DNA of 64,000 bases from SZAS-103 sp038316385 (lineage in GTDB: Bacteria; Pseudomonadota; Gammaproteobacteria; Xanthomonadales; Xanthomonadaceae): NCBI GenBank assembly GCA_038316385.1, contig JBBQAN010000001.1:127931-191930 (forward strand), given 5' to 3'. Numbering within the stretch: position 1 is the first letter of the stretch; every line of letters begins with the position of its first letter. Position numbers and translations under genes: made by a program. Below are positions 54,163 to 63,056 of this stretch, piece after piece. The notes under the pieces are model-generated. The model was not told where the DNA came from. It did not search any database and worked only from the letters and a program-made list of their open reading frames with translations.

Positions 54163-55233
54163 ATGCGCCGAGGTTTGCTGGCCTGCGTGTTTTTCCCGTG
54201 CCTCATCGCTGGCGCGCACGCGCAGCTCGCGGCGGATCCGGAGCGGGCCACGGCTGCCAAGTCCGCCATCCGGGACCTGGCGCCGGTCGCCGTGCGCGGC
54301 GTACAGCCCGGGCCGGGGTTGTGGAAGGTGTCCAAGGGCGATCACGTCATGTGGATCCTCGGCACCATTTCGCCGCTGCCCAAACACATCACCTGGGACT
54401 CGGGGCGCGTCGAGGCGGTCATCGCCAAGGCGCAGGAAGTTGTGGATCCGCCCGAAGCCGACCTGAAATCGAATGCGAACGTGTTTGCGAACCTGGCCGC
54501 GCTGCCGTTGCTGATCGGAGTGCGCAACAATCCGGAGGGCAAGCAGCTCAAGGATGTCGTGTCGGCCGAGGCGTACGTGCGCTGGCTCCCGCTCAAGCAG
54601 AAATACATTGGCGCGGGCAACAAGGTCGACTCCTGGCGGCCGATGTTCGCGGCGCTCGCGCTTTACGACGCGGCCATCCGCAAGGCCGGCCTCACCGACA
54701 AGCTGATCGCGCAAAAGGCAGTCGAATCGGCCGCGAGGCACAGTGGCGTGACGATCACCAAGCCGAAAGTCGCCGTCACCGTCGATAGTCCGAGGGCAGC
54801 GGTGAAGGAATTCAAGTCCAGTGCGCTCGCCGACGCCGACTGCTTCGGCAAGACGCTCGATCGCATCGACACCGATCTTGTGACGATGACTGCGCGTGCC
54901 AATGCATGGTCCACCGGCGACCTTGATGCGCTGCGGAAGCTCCCTTACACCGACCAGATGGCTGCCTGCCATGCCGCGCTTTCGGAATCCGGACTCACTC
55001 AGACCCGCGGACTGCAGGGAATCAACACCCGCGCCCACCAAGTCTGGCTCGATGCCGCGAGGTCGGCTCTCGAACGCAACAAGGTCACGTTTGCGGTGCT
55101 GCCAATCGCACGCTTGCTCAAGCCCGAGCCCTACCTGTCGCGCTTGCGGGCCATGGGCTACACGGTCGAGGAGCCCAGGCCGAAACCACCAACGTCTGAC
55201 ACGACAGTCGGCGCGGATACAGCAGCGAACTAG
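54163..55233 (+). CDS. TraB/GumN family protein
   Basis: ATG 54163 follows AAAGGAAA. The 356-residue product has a signal peptide (LLACVFFPCLIAGAHAQ, about residues 5-21) and the TraB/GumN start GLWKVSKGDHVMWILGTISP. Other typical parts are RVEAVIAKAQEVVDPPEA and LLKPEPYLSRLRAMGYTVEE. The family shares a fold with Tiki-type metalloproteases. Here the usual GTIH is GTIS, so a His often used for metal binding is missing. It converges on the desaturase gene. Confidence 0.88.
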   Translation: MRRGLLACVFFPCLIAGAHAQLAADPERATAAKSAIRDLAPVAVRGVQPGPGLWKVSKGDHVMWILGTISPLPKHITWDSGRVEAVIAKAQEVVDPPEADLKSNANVFANLAALPLLIGVRNNPEGKQLKDVVSAEAYVRWLPLKQKYIGAGNKVDSWRPMFAALALYDAAIRKAGLTDKLIAQKAVESAARHSGVTITKPKVAVTVDSPRAAVKEFKSSALADADCFGKTLDRIDTDLVTMTARANAWSTGDLDALRKLPYTDQMAACHAALSESGLTQTRGLQGINTRAHQVWLDAARSALERNKVTFAVLPIARLLKPEPYLSRLRAMGYTVEEPRPKPPTSDTTVGADTAAN

Positions 55234-55278
55234 TCGTAGTCGCGTCGAGCGATCACAGATGCCTTGCGCGGGCGTCGA

Positions 55279-56190
55279 TCAGTCCGCCGCATTCGCCGGT
55301 TGCTGCAGGGTGTAGGCCGGCGGCGAGCGGTCGAGAAATCCGAGCGCGTGACAGTGGCCCATGACGTGTACGCCCTTGGCCCGTTGTTCGCCGGCGATTT
55401 CGTCGCGCAGCGCGCGCATCAGCGTCCAGTGCATCTTCGGTCGGTAGTGATGCTCGGCGTGGTAACCATTGTTGAGCCATGTCCAGTTGTACAAACGGTT
55501 GTATGTGCTCACGCCCCACGCGATCGGCGTATCGGGATCGCCCTTGTGATGCTCGTAGTAGCCATTGAGCGATGACAGGCAATGGCCGAAATAGTAGAAC
55601 GGCAGCATCGCCAGGAACGCCCGCCAGTCGTACACGAGGCAGATCAGATAGAGACCGATCAGGATGTAGATCTCGCGCCAGATCCACGCCGCCTTGTCCG
55701 GGAATTTCTCCTTCAACCGCTTGTACACGTCGCCGATATCGTCGCGGAAGTAGCTATAAAACGTGTACGTCCACGGACTCTCGGGCTTGCCGTCTTTACC
55801 GTGGCGGTAGATCGACAGCGGATCGATCGTGGTGCCGTCCTTGACGCGATCCATATTGCCGACGTGATGGCGCAGGTGAACGTGGTGGTAGAACTCCTGC
55901 GAAAAACCGTCTGTCAGCGACAGGATGATGCTGTACACGCGATTGAGCCAGACCCAACGGAAGAACGGATTGTGGATCAGGTTGTGGCTGCTGCCGTTGA
56001 TGCTCCACGAAATGCTGATCGAATAGACCAACGCGAGCGGAATCCACACCGCCCATGGAATCCGGTGGAAACCGAAAAACAAAGCACCCACGAACAGCAG
56101 ATGCGCAATCACCATCAGCGCAGGCAGGGCGTCCCGGCGCGAATAGGCGAAAAAACTGCGCGGCGGCATTGGTTTGAGAGTGGGCAACAT
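55279..56190 (-). CDS. Membrane fatty-acid desaturase
   Basis: The 303-residue protein from ATG 56190 has four or so membrane helices and the three His boxes of membrane di-iron desaturases: HNLIH, HHVHLRHH and HAEHH. It would introduce a double bond or hydroxyl group into an acyl chain. It is the last gene of the minus-strand operon, 94 bp after the ketosynthase gene. The substrate may be the chain held on the nearby ACP or a finished lipid. Confidence 0.9.
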   Translation of the reverse strand: MLPTLKPMPPRSFFAYSRRDALPALMVIAHLLFVGALFFGFHRIPWAVWIPLALVYSISISWSINGSSHNLIHNPFFRWVWLNRVYSIILSLTDGFSQEFYHHVHLRHHVGNMDRVKDGTTIDPLSIYRHGKDGKPESPWTYTFYSYFRDDIGDVYKRLKEKFPDKAAWIWREIYILIGLYLICLVYDWRAFLAMLPFYYFGHCLSSLNGYYEHHKGDPDTPIAWGVSTYNRLYNWTWLNNGYHAEHHYRPKMHWTLMRALRDEIAGEQRAKGVHVMGHCHALGFLDRSPPAYTLQQPANAAD

Positions 56191-56284
56191 GCGAGTGATG
56201 GTTCCTGGATTGTGCTGCGAAATGGTACGCCAACGCGTGTTAACCGGCTCCTTGATCGGATCCGCAGCAGTCTTGCGAGCGGGG

Positions 56285-57496
56285 CTAGGCGTGCCTGAGC
56301 GCAATCACCGCATTCAATCCGCCGAACGCGAACGAGTTCGACAACGCCGCGCGCACAGATTTTTCGCGCGCGGTGTTTGGCACGTAGTCGAGGTCGCATT
56401 CCGGATCGGGATCGATGAAGTTCGCGGTAGGCGGCACTACGCCATCGCGCAGTGCGCCGATCGCGGCGACCAGTTCGATCGCGCCGGCCGCGCCCAGCGC
56501 GTGGCCATGCATGGACTTGGTCGAAGACACCGCGAGCGCATCGGCGTACACGCCGAACACCTGGCGGATCGCGGCGGATTCAGTTGGATCGTTGGCCGGA
56601 GTGCCGGTGCCGTGCGCATTGATGTAGTCCACCTCGTCGGGGTTCATGCGCGCATCGGCGAGCGCGCGGTTGATCGCGCTGGCCGCGCCGTCGCGCGACG
56701 GAAACACGATGTCGGCGGCATCCGACGACATGCCGGCGCCCGCGAACTCGGCGAGTATCGTCGCGCCGCGTGCGCGTGCATGTTCGTATTCCTCCAGCAC
56801 GAAAATGCCCGCGCCCTCGCCCAGCACCAGTCCGCGCCGTTGCTTGCAGAATGGCCGGCACGTGTCCTCGGCGAGCACGCGCATCGATTCCCAAGCGCGC
56901 GCGACGCCATAGGTGATGCAGGCTTCGGTGCCGCCAGTCACCGCCGTATCGGCCATGCCGGAACGCACCATGTGGAAGGCCTGCGCCATTGCGTGGTTGG
57001 CGGACGCGCATGCGCTGGACACCGCGAACGCCGGGCCGCGCAAGCCGAACTCGATGCTGATCTGACTGGCCGGCGCGTTCGCCATCAGCCGCACGATCGT
57101 CAGCGGATGCAGGCGCGGATTGTTCTCGGCATACAAGCGTCGCGAGGCATTGTCGTTGGTGTTCTCGCCGCCGACGCCGGTGCCGATGATCACCGCAGTC
57201 GTCTCACCCAAGCTATCCGCGCGAAAGTCGAGGCCGGATTGCGCGACCGCTTCGCGCGCCGCGACCAAGGCGAATTGCGAGACGCGATCGAGCAGCACGA
57301 GTTTTTTCTCGTCGAAATGCTTGAGCGGATCGAAGTGTCGCACTTCGGCTGCGATCGGCGCCTTCAGCAATGCTGGATCGACGACCGAAATCCTGCCGAT
57401 GCCGCTGTGGCCTTCGCGCATCGCCTGCCAGCAAGTCGTTGCGTCGTGTCCGAGCGCGCTGATCGAACCCATGCCGGTGATGACGACGCGACGCAT
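56285..57496 (-). CDS. Beta-ketoacyl-ACP synthase (FabF-like)
   Basis: The 403-residue enzyme has Cys163 in SSACASANHAM, His in INAHGTGTPANDP and His in STKSMHGHALGAAG, the complete Cys-His-His set of elongating ketosynthases. It extends acyl-ACP with malonyl-ACP. There is no ketoreductase or dehydratase gene near it, so general FAS enzymes would complete the cycle. It starts 18 bp after the ACP gene and is part of the operon running 63.7 to 55.3 kb. Confidence 0.94.
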   Translation of the reverse strand: MRRVVITGMGSISALGHDATTCWQAMREGHSGIGRISVVDPALLKAPIAAEVRHFDPLKHFDEKKLVLLDRVSQFALVAAREAVAQSGLDFRADSLGETTAVIIGTGVGGENTNDNASRRLYAENNPRLHPLTIVRLMANAPASQISIEFGLRGPAFAVSSACASANHAMAQAFHMVRSGMADTAVTGGTEACITYGVARAWESMRVLAEDTCRPFCKQRRGLVLGEGAGIFVLEEYEHARARGATILAEFAGAGMSSDAADIVFPSRDGAASAINRALADARMNPDEVDYINAHGTGTPANDPTESAAIRQVFGVYADALAVSSTKSMHGHALGAAGAIELVAAIGALRDGVVPPTANFIDPDPECDLDYVPNTAREKSVRAALSNSFAFGGLNAVIALRHA

Positions 57497-57514
57497 GTGT
57501 AATCCGTGCATCGG

Positions 57515-57790
57515 TTACGGCGCAGGATTCGCCGCCGGGGGCGAAGCCGCCTTTTCGGCAACCAGGCGCTCGACCGCAGCGACAAGCCCGCGCACGCTTT
57601 CTGTATCCACGGCGGGATCGCGATCGGGCAGGGTGATGCCGAAATGGTCTTCAAGTTCGAAGATGATTTGCACCACGTCCAGCGAATCGATTTCCAGCTC
57701 CTTGAGGGTGGACTCAAGGCTGATCTTCTCGGCCGGGATGTGCGCTTCCTTGGCGATGATCGCGAAGATCGCGTCCTGGGTATTGTCCAT
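57515..57790 (-). CDS. Acyl carrier protein
   Basis: The 91-residue protein has the phosphopantetheine site Ser36 in EIDSLDVVQI and the usual acidic helices. A Pro/Ala tail of about ten residues is unusual for AcpP. It lies 3 bp after one small DMT gene and 18 bp before the ketosynthase gene. It is a dedicated ACP, separate from the housekeeping one. Confidence 0.94.
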   Translation of the reverse strand: MDNTQDAIFAIIAKEAHIPAEKISLESTLKELEIDSLDVVQIIFELEDHFGITLPDRDPAVDTESVRGLVAAVERLVAEKAASPPAANPAP

Positions 57791-57793
57791 GTG

Positions 57794-58237
57794 CTACTCC
57801 GTGATGGTCGGTGGGGGCGCGACGACAGACGCGATCTGCGGCGGCGCGACGGGTTGATCGTGGCCGAGTTGGAGAATACCTGCAACGATCACTGCCGCGC
57901 CCAGCAATTGCATCGCGCCGATCGCTTCGTGCAGCACCAGCCACGAGGCGAACATTACCGCGACGAAAACGATCGCGCTGGTCGGGAACGCGCGCGACAA
58001 ATCCGAATGCCGCAGGATCAGCATCCACACGACGAAGCAGCCGCAGTAGCTCGCGATCGCCAGCCACAGCCAGCCCGAGCCCAGGGCGAGCGTGAAGGCA
58101 TGCGCTGAAAAATCGAAGCCGCCAGTGGCATTTCCAGCGAACTTCAGCGAGAGCTGGGTCACGATCTCGACCGCGACCAAGGCCAGCCATGCGAGCACCA
58201 GCATCTTGCGCGGACGTTGCAGAGCGGGGGCGTTCAT
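57794..58237 (-). CDS. Small DMT/EamA-type (SMR-like) membrane protein, first of pair
   Basis: The 147-residue protein has four membrane helices and the TQLSLKFAG segment of the SMR/ArnE-ArnF type (Q and K near the first helix). It ends in a Pro-rich tail. Such half-size proteins pair up to move small cations or lipid-linked sugars. Its start overlaps the acyltransferase stop in ATGA. A second protein of this type is encoded in the same operon (60280-60645). Confidence 0.85.
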   Translation of the reverse strand: MNAPALQRPRKMLVLAWLALVAVEIVTQLSLKFAGNATGGFDFSAHAFTLALGSGWLWLAIASYCGCFVVWMLILRHSDLSRAFPTSAIVFVAVMFASWLVLHEAIGAMQLLGAAVIVAGILQLGHDQPVAPPQIASVVAPPPTITE

Positions 58238-59367
58238 GCGTGGGCCTTGCGCGCGGCGTTCGTCGCCGGAACGGATTCGCGATGCAGGCCGAACGCGCGT
58301 TCGGCGGTCTTCATCGTGCCGTCAATCAGCCGATTGCGGTGCTGATACCAAAGCCAGTTCGGAGTGAGCGCGCTGCCCAGCCGCAATTTTTCCTGCGGCA
58401 ACCCCTGACCGCTTTGGTACGTTGCGATGCGGTGTTCGATCGCATAGCGCACATTCTCCATCCAGCTCACGTAGTACAGATTCAGGCGGCGCGCGTGGAC
58501 GTAATCCATGCCGATGTATTTGTCGATCAGGCGCTCGCTGTCGTGCAGCACCAGGTTGAATGCGACCAGGGTTCCGTCGAGCCAGTAACAGACGCAGGAC
58601 GCACGATCGCCGAGTTCGGCGAGCACGCTGTCGAAATACTCCGGCATGAGTTCTTCCAACTGCATTTCCGCGCGTTCGAGGGTGTTGCGATACAGACGCG
58701 CGACGTCGTCGCGGATGCCTTCAATGTCGCGCCTCCATTCGATTCGCAGCGCAGCCCGCGAACGCTGCTTGCGGCGCATGTCCTTGCGCGTGGCGCGGCT
58801 GAGTGTCGCCAGATAGTCGTCGAGCGTGGCATACGGCAACGCCAGCGTCGCGGTCGCCAGTCCCGGCTGTCTGCGCATGCCGCGTGCGGTCAGCGCCCAC
58901 TCCCACAATGCCGATTGCGCATCGCTGGCGTCCTTGACTGCGAGTAGTTGCACGCCGAGCTGCCCGGCATGCGTTTCGCAGCCGTCGAGCACCATCGCGA
59001 GCATGCGTTGGCAGTCTGCGCCGGTGCTCTGCGGCGCGAAACCGGCGTGGCAGGTTTCGCAAACCGGCGAGCCCAGTGCGAGCATGCGTGGACGCAGCAA
59101 GCCCGGCGCCGCGCGTGCGAGCATGCCGACAACGCGGCGCAGACGGCCTTCCAGCGTGGTGTCCAGCCGATAATCGGTGATGAAAGCCGGGACCGCTGCG
59201 CACAATTCGGAATCCACCCGCACGCCGAAATACACCCATTCGAAGTCCGCCAGCCCGGCGCGCTCGATCGCACGGTAGTACGACCAGTCTTCCAGTTCGC
59301 CGGGAAACAGCCGGTTCCATTCGGTCGCGGTAAACGCTTCGATCGAGCTGGCGACGACCAACTCCAT
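58234..59367 (-). CDS. FemAB/GNAT-like N-acyltransferase
   Basis: The 377-residue protein resembles the large predicted N-acyltransferases of the GNAT/FemAB fold (COG3146 type). Blocks include WNRLFPGELEDWSYYRAIER, RATRKDMRRKQRSRAALRIE, YRNTLERAEMQLEELMPEYF and MDYVHARRLNLYYVSWMENV. It likely puts an acyl or aminoacyl group on an amine. Its start and the esterase stop share one base (TGATG), and its stop overlaps the DMT start in ATGA. Confidence 0.8.
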   Translation of the reverse strand: MELVVASSIEAFTATEWNRLFPGELEDWSYYRAIERAGLADFEWVYFGVRVDSELCAAVPAFITDYRLDTTLEGRLRRVVGMLARAAPGLLRPRMLALGSPVCETCHAGFAPQSTGADCQRMLAMVLDGCETHAGQLGVQLLAVKDASDAQSALWEWALTARGMRRQPGLATATLALPYATLDDYLATLSRATRKDMRRKQRSRAALRIEWRRDIEGIRDDVARLYRNTLERAEMQLEELMPEYFDSVLAELGDRASCVCYWLDGTLVAFNLVLHDSERLIDKYIGMDYVHARRLNLYYVSWMENVRYAIEHRIATYQSGQGLPQEKLRLGSALTPNWLWYQHRNRLIDGTMKTAERAFGLHRESVPATNAARKAHA

Positions 59368-60221
59368 CAGACCGCCCGCAACAACGATGCGCCGCTTGCA
59401 TCGCCGGTATCTGTGCCGATGCAGCGCGAAAAGAAATCGGCCGAGCGCGCGACAACTTCGCGATGCTCCTGGTCGACGGTGACCATGTGGTAACTGTTGT
59501 GCAACAGCAGGGTTTCGACATCGGCGCCGACGCTGCGCTCGACGATGTGCGCGTTACGCACGCTGGCGACATCGTCGTTGGCCGAGTGCACGACCAGACA
59601 CGGCGCGCGCACCTGGTCGAGTTGCTTGCGCACGCGCGCCGACAAGCGATAGAACTCCGCGAGCGATGGCCACGGATTGCCCGGCAGCCCGCCCGCCGCG
59701 CTGTCGCCGCTCAACATGCTGCCGGCGATGCGCTGGCGCACGCGCTCGCACTTGATGCCATACGGCGGCTTTTCCATGAATCGTTGCTTGCGCCCGATTC
59801 CCAACCGCATCGCAAGCGGCAGCATGAACGAGAGTTTCGCGATGCGCGGGATCGTCCAGCCGTCGTAGGCGAACGTCGTGCCGTACAGCGCCAACCCATT
59901 GACCTGCGCGGGCCGTTCGGCGGCGAGCTTGAGCGCGAGCAGCGCGCCCATCGACAGGCCACCGACGAAGATCCGGTCGACCTGGCCGGCGAGGCGATCG
60001 GCGGCTTCGGTCACGCTGCGGTACCAGTCGCGCCAGCCGGTCGCGAGCAGGTCGTCCTCGTTGCCGCAATGCCCGGCGAGTTGCATGCCGAGCACGCTGT
60101 AACCGGCGCGGTGCAGACCCTTGCCGACGAAACGCATCTCGGCGGGCGTGCCGGTCAGTCCGTGAATCAACAGCACACCGTCGCGACCGCCTGGCAGGAA
60201 AAATTCGCTGGATTTCATCAT
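59367..60221 (-). CDS. Alpha/beta hydrolase (carboxylesterase/thioesterase-like)
   Basis: The 284-residue enzyme resembles Est30-type carboxylesterases: oxyanion LLIHGLTGTPAEMRFVG, nucleophile GGLSMGALLALK, acidic SANDDVASVRN and catalytic His in LHNSYHMVTVD. It could release an acyl chain from ACP or hydrolyse an ester in the final product. Two ATGs in a row (60221, 60218) give the start. It ends one base into the acyltransferase start. Confidence 0.87.
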   Translation of the reverse strand: MMKSSEFFLPGGRDGVLLIHGLTGTPAEMRFVGKGLHRAGYSVLGMQLAGHCGNEDDLLATGWRDWYRSVTEAADRLAGQVDRIFVGGLSMGALLALKLAAERPAQVNGLALYGTTFAYDGWTIPRIAKLSFMLPLAMRLGIGRKQRFMEKPPYGIKCERVRQRIAGSMLSGDSAAGGLPGNPWPSLAEFYRLSARVRKQLDQVRAPCLVVHSANDDVASVRNAHIVERSVGADVETLLLHNSYHMVTVDQEHREVVARSADFFSRCIGTDTGDASGASLLRAV

Positions 60222-60279
60222 GGACGGAATGGATCTCTCAGGTGCGTTCGATGGGTGCGGCGTTCAATATTCAATCTGT

Positions 60280-60645
60280 TCAATGCGCTTGCGGCCAGCA
60301 CACCAGCGCGACGCCAATCGTGATGGTGAACGTGGCGCCCCACTGGCGGGCAGTGACATGTTCTTTCAGGATCGCGTGGCTGGCCAGCACCACGCCACAA
60401 TACGACAGTGCGGCGAACGCGAATGCAAGGTTCAGCGGCGCGAGCGTGAGCGCGGCGAACCACAGCACGAATTCGAGCACATACACCGCGATGCCGACGC
60501 CGATCCACGGCGAAGTCGCAAGCCGGCGAAAGAAGCCCGGCACGCCCTCGAATGCGGCATCATCGCCAGCCATGCCGAGCTTGAAACTGACCTGCCCTGT
60601 CACGTCGCAGATCACCGAACCCAGCAGCAGCAGATACATCAGCAT
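60280..60645 (-). CDS. Small DMT/EamA-type (SMR-like) membrane protein, second of pair
   Basis: The 121-residue protein has four membrane helices and the typical DVTGQVSFKLGM start with Gly-Gln and Lys. It resembles ArnE/ArnF-type half transporters. Its start overlaps the arginase-like gene's stop by 7 bp. It and the protein at 57794-58237 likely form a heterodimer, as ArnE and ArnF do for aminoarabinose-lipid flipping. Confidence 0.85.
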   Translation of the reverse strand: MLMYLLLLGSVICDVTGQVSFKLGMAGDDAAFEGVPGFFRRLATSPWIGVGIAVYVLEFVLWFAALTLAPLNLAFAFAALSYCGVVLASHAILKEHVTARQWGATFTITIGVALVCWPQAH

Positions 60646-61586
60646 GCGCGCGCGGCCTGTTCGATGGTGCAGAGCAATTGCCGATTGACCTCGGCATTGC
60701 GCGCGAGCGCAGCCGCGTCGGGCGCAGGCCGCGCGGGCTGATCGCGACGCACCTCCCAGCGCTTGAGAATGCCCGGAAACTGCGGGGCGGCGTATTCGCC
60801 GCAGATGTCCGCGCCCGCAATCCTGTGTTTACGCCCGATCGCTTCGATCACGCTGAGCACGGCGTGCAGCGGCATCCGCCCCTGGTCCCAGTTGCTTACG
60901 GCTTCTTCCTCAGGCAGCACATCCTTGTCGATGGTCAGCCAGATCGCATCGGTGGCGATTTGCGACAGGATGGTGCTCGCGGCTTGTTCGATCGCCATCT
61001 CGGCCAGATTGTTCCATAACAACTGTTGGTTCCAGATCATCTTGCCGGATACGCAGCGATAGGACGGGCCATTGGCGATGCGTCGCAACACTCGCGACGG
61101 CGCATGCGACCACGGGAACAGCCGCAGCCGGCCCGACGCGAGCGCCGGCAGGTTGCCGCCCTTCAGCCCGGGCCAGACCAGATCATCGCTGCACGGGCCG
61201 ATGGTGACGATGCGCGCCACGCGTTCCGAACGAAGCGCCTGGTTTACCCACGATCCACAGTGCCAGCGTGGCGCGATCCGAACCCAGTCCGGATGGTTGT
61301 CGAAGTGGATCAGCGTCACCGGTTCACGCGCGCGCTCGAGCAGCAGCGGCGTCAAGTGGTGAAAATCGCCGGAACCGACCAAGGTCACGGTGGGATCAGG
61401 ATGGATGGGTATGTCTTGCAGGCGTCGGCGTGTTTCGGCGATGGCCTTGCTGCCGCTCCACAGCCGCAACTTCGGCGCCAGATCGCGCAAATCGAGCACG
61501 CGTACGGATTGCCAGCGCGAGTCCGCCGATTCGCCGGCATCGCTGCGCAGTGAGCCATCGAGATCGAGAATCTCAAGATGCATCAT
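60639..61586 (-). CDS. Arginase/agmatinase-fold protein
   Basis: The 315-residue protein has ureohydrolase-like metal sites: SGDFHHLTP (for GGDHS), HFDNHPDW (DxHxD) and TIDKDVLPEEE (DxD, lacking the usual DP). It might hydrolyse a guanidine, formamide or amide bond, as some family members are deacetylases. It is the first enzyme gene after the two-component genes on this strand and overlaps the second DMT gene by 7 bp. A second ATG directly follows the first one. Confidence 0.82.
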   Translation of the reverse strand: MMHLEILDLDGSLRSDAGESADSRWQSVRVLDLRDLAPKLRLWSGSKAIAETRRRLQDIPIHPDPTVTLVGSGDFHHLTPLLLERAREPVTLIHFDNHPDWVRIAPRWHCGSWVNQALRSERVARIVTIGPCSDDLVWPGLKGGNLPALASGRLRLFPWSHAPSRVLRRIANGPSYRCVSGKMIWNQQLLWNNLAEMAIEQAASTILSQIATDAIWLTIDKDVLPEEEAVSNWDQGRMPLHAVLSVIEAIGRKHRIAGADICGEYAAPQFPGILKRWEVRRDQPARPAPDAAALARNAEVNRQLLCTIEQAARAC

Positions 61587-61700
61587 GGTCCACCACCGCG
61601 CTGGCGAGCCGGATTGCGGCGACCGGGATTGGGCGTGTTCGCATCCGCAGCTTGCGGCGGCAGCCGTTATGTCGGCCTGTTGCGGATATCGGGCACGTCA

Positions 61701-63056
61701 TCACGCTGTCGTTGCGCGCGTCATCGGTGCATCCGGCGACCAGAAGCGCAGGCTCAGCAAGGTCGGCGTAGTGCGATCGTCGGCGAGTTCCAGCGCCCAG
61801 CCATAACGCTGGCACAGCCGCCGCAATATGCCGGTGCCGCCGAGTTCATCCGAACGGCGGACACCGTTGCACGCAGGCTCTGTGGAATGCGGAGGATCGT
61901 TTTCAACAACCGTCGACTGTGCATCGGCAGCAAGCGGTTTCGCTGCGGCATGCGCATCGATCGTGCGCGTTTCGGTCGTCGTCAGGACGATGCCGTGCGC
62001 GTCAGCGTCGAGCCGCAAGCGGGTTCCGAATGCGCCGCCGGCGATGCTGCGGAACAACAGCCGCAGCACGATGCGCAACAGTTCCGGCGGTGCCTGCACG
62101 CGGACGGAATTCGCACAGCGCACGCCGATGACGATCTGCGCCGCATCGAGTTCGTTGCGGAAGTCGACGATCACCGAGGCCAGCGCCGCAGCGAGTTCGA
62201 CCGTCGCGTCACCGGCATCCATCGCCTCGTCGGAGCGCGCGATCAGCAGCAGCGCATCAAGCAACGTCCCCATCTCGGCGGCGCTGCGTTGCATGCGTTC
62301 GACGCGACGCGACGGATTGGTGCCCTCGCGCAGCAGATCCAGCGCGCACTGCAAGACGCTCAAGGGCGTGCGCAATTCGTGGCTCGCATCGGCCGAGAAC
62401 AGCACTTCGCGCTCGATCGCCAAATGCACGCGTTCGCGGTAACGGTGCATCGCACAGGCCAGGGCGCCGACCTCGTCAGCGCGATGATCTGCCGCGATGC
62501 GCTGCAATTCCAGCCCGGGCTCGGCGCTGTCCACTTCCCGCGAAAGCCGCAACACCGGTGCGAGCATGCTGCCCGCAAGCATTCGCCCGAGCCAAGCGCC
62601 CAGCGCAATGCCGAGCAGGATCATCGCGAGCAATTCTTCGGAAAACCGCCACTCACGCGCGGGCGAGTCCGGCAGCCCGGCCACCATCGTGACCCGGCCG
62701 ATCGGCGTGAGCCTGATCGCGGCGAAGCGGTCGCTGTCGTCGCTGTCGTTTAGCTCGTGCACGCCCACCGGCAACCCGCGCAATCCCGCAGGCGAGGTCG
62801 GCGCCCTGCCGGGGCGATCGATGTACACGCTCTTCCAGGCGCTGCGCGGCAGCCGTGCATCGGGTTCGTCGCCATGCTGGGCGATCTGGGTGTCTATCTC
62901 TGCCGCCATTTCTTCCTGGATCAGCACGTTTTCGAAGTGTTCGGAGATCTGCTCGGCGACGATCGCCAGGCAAACGCCGACCGCGCCGCCCAAAGCGGCG
63001 CAGCACAGCATGACCCGCATGCGCAGGGTCGTCTTACGTGGCAGCAGGCGGAACAA
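61701..63056 (-). CDS. Sensor histidine kinase with decayed ATP-binding domain
   Basis: The 451-residue protein has a first membrane helix (about residues 17-34), a periplasmic loop of about 105 residues, a second helix (about 141-158), a HAMP-like linker, and the phospho-acceptor H box FSADASHELRTPLSVL with His226. The catalytic domain is weak. The N-box region IVLRLLFRSIAGG lacks the Asn and the DxGxG G1 box is not seen, while a G2-like GGTGILRRLCQRYG remains. It overlaps the response regulator gene by 23 bp, or starts 13 bp after it if ATG 63020 is used. Confidence 0.88.
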   Translation of the reverse strand: MFRLLPRKTTLRMRVMLCCAALGGAVGVCLAIVAEQISEHFENVLIQEEMAAEIDTQIAQHGDEPDARLPRSAWKSVYIDRPGRAPTSPAGLRGLPVGVHELNDSDDSDRFAAIRLTPIGRVTMVAGLPDSPAREWRFSEELLAMILLGIALGAWLGRMLAGSMLAPVLRLSREVDSAEPGLELQRIAADHRADEVGALACAMHRYRERVHLAIEREVLFSADASHELRTPLSVLQCALDLLREGTNPSRRVERMQRSAAEMGTLLDALLLIARSDEAMDAGDATVELAAALASVIVDFRNELDAAQIVIGVRCANSVRVQAPPELLRIVLRLLFRSIAGGAFGTRLRLDADAHGIVLTTTETRTIDAHAAAKPLAADAQSTVVENDPPHSTEPACNGVRRSDELGGTGILRRLCQRYGWALELADDRTTPTLLSLRFWSPDAPMTRATTA

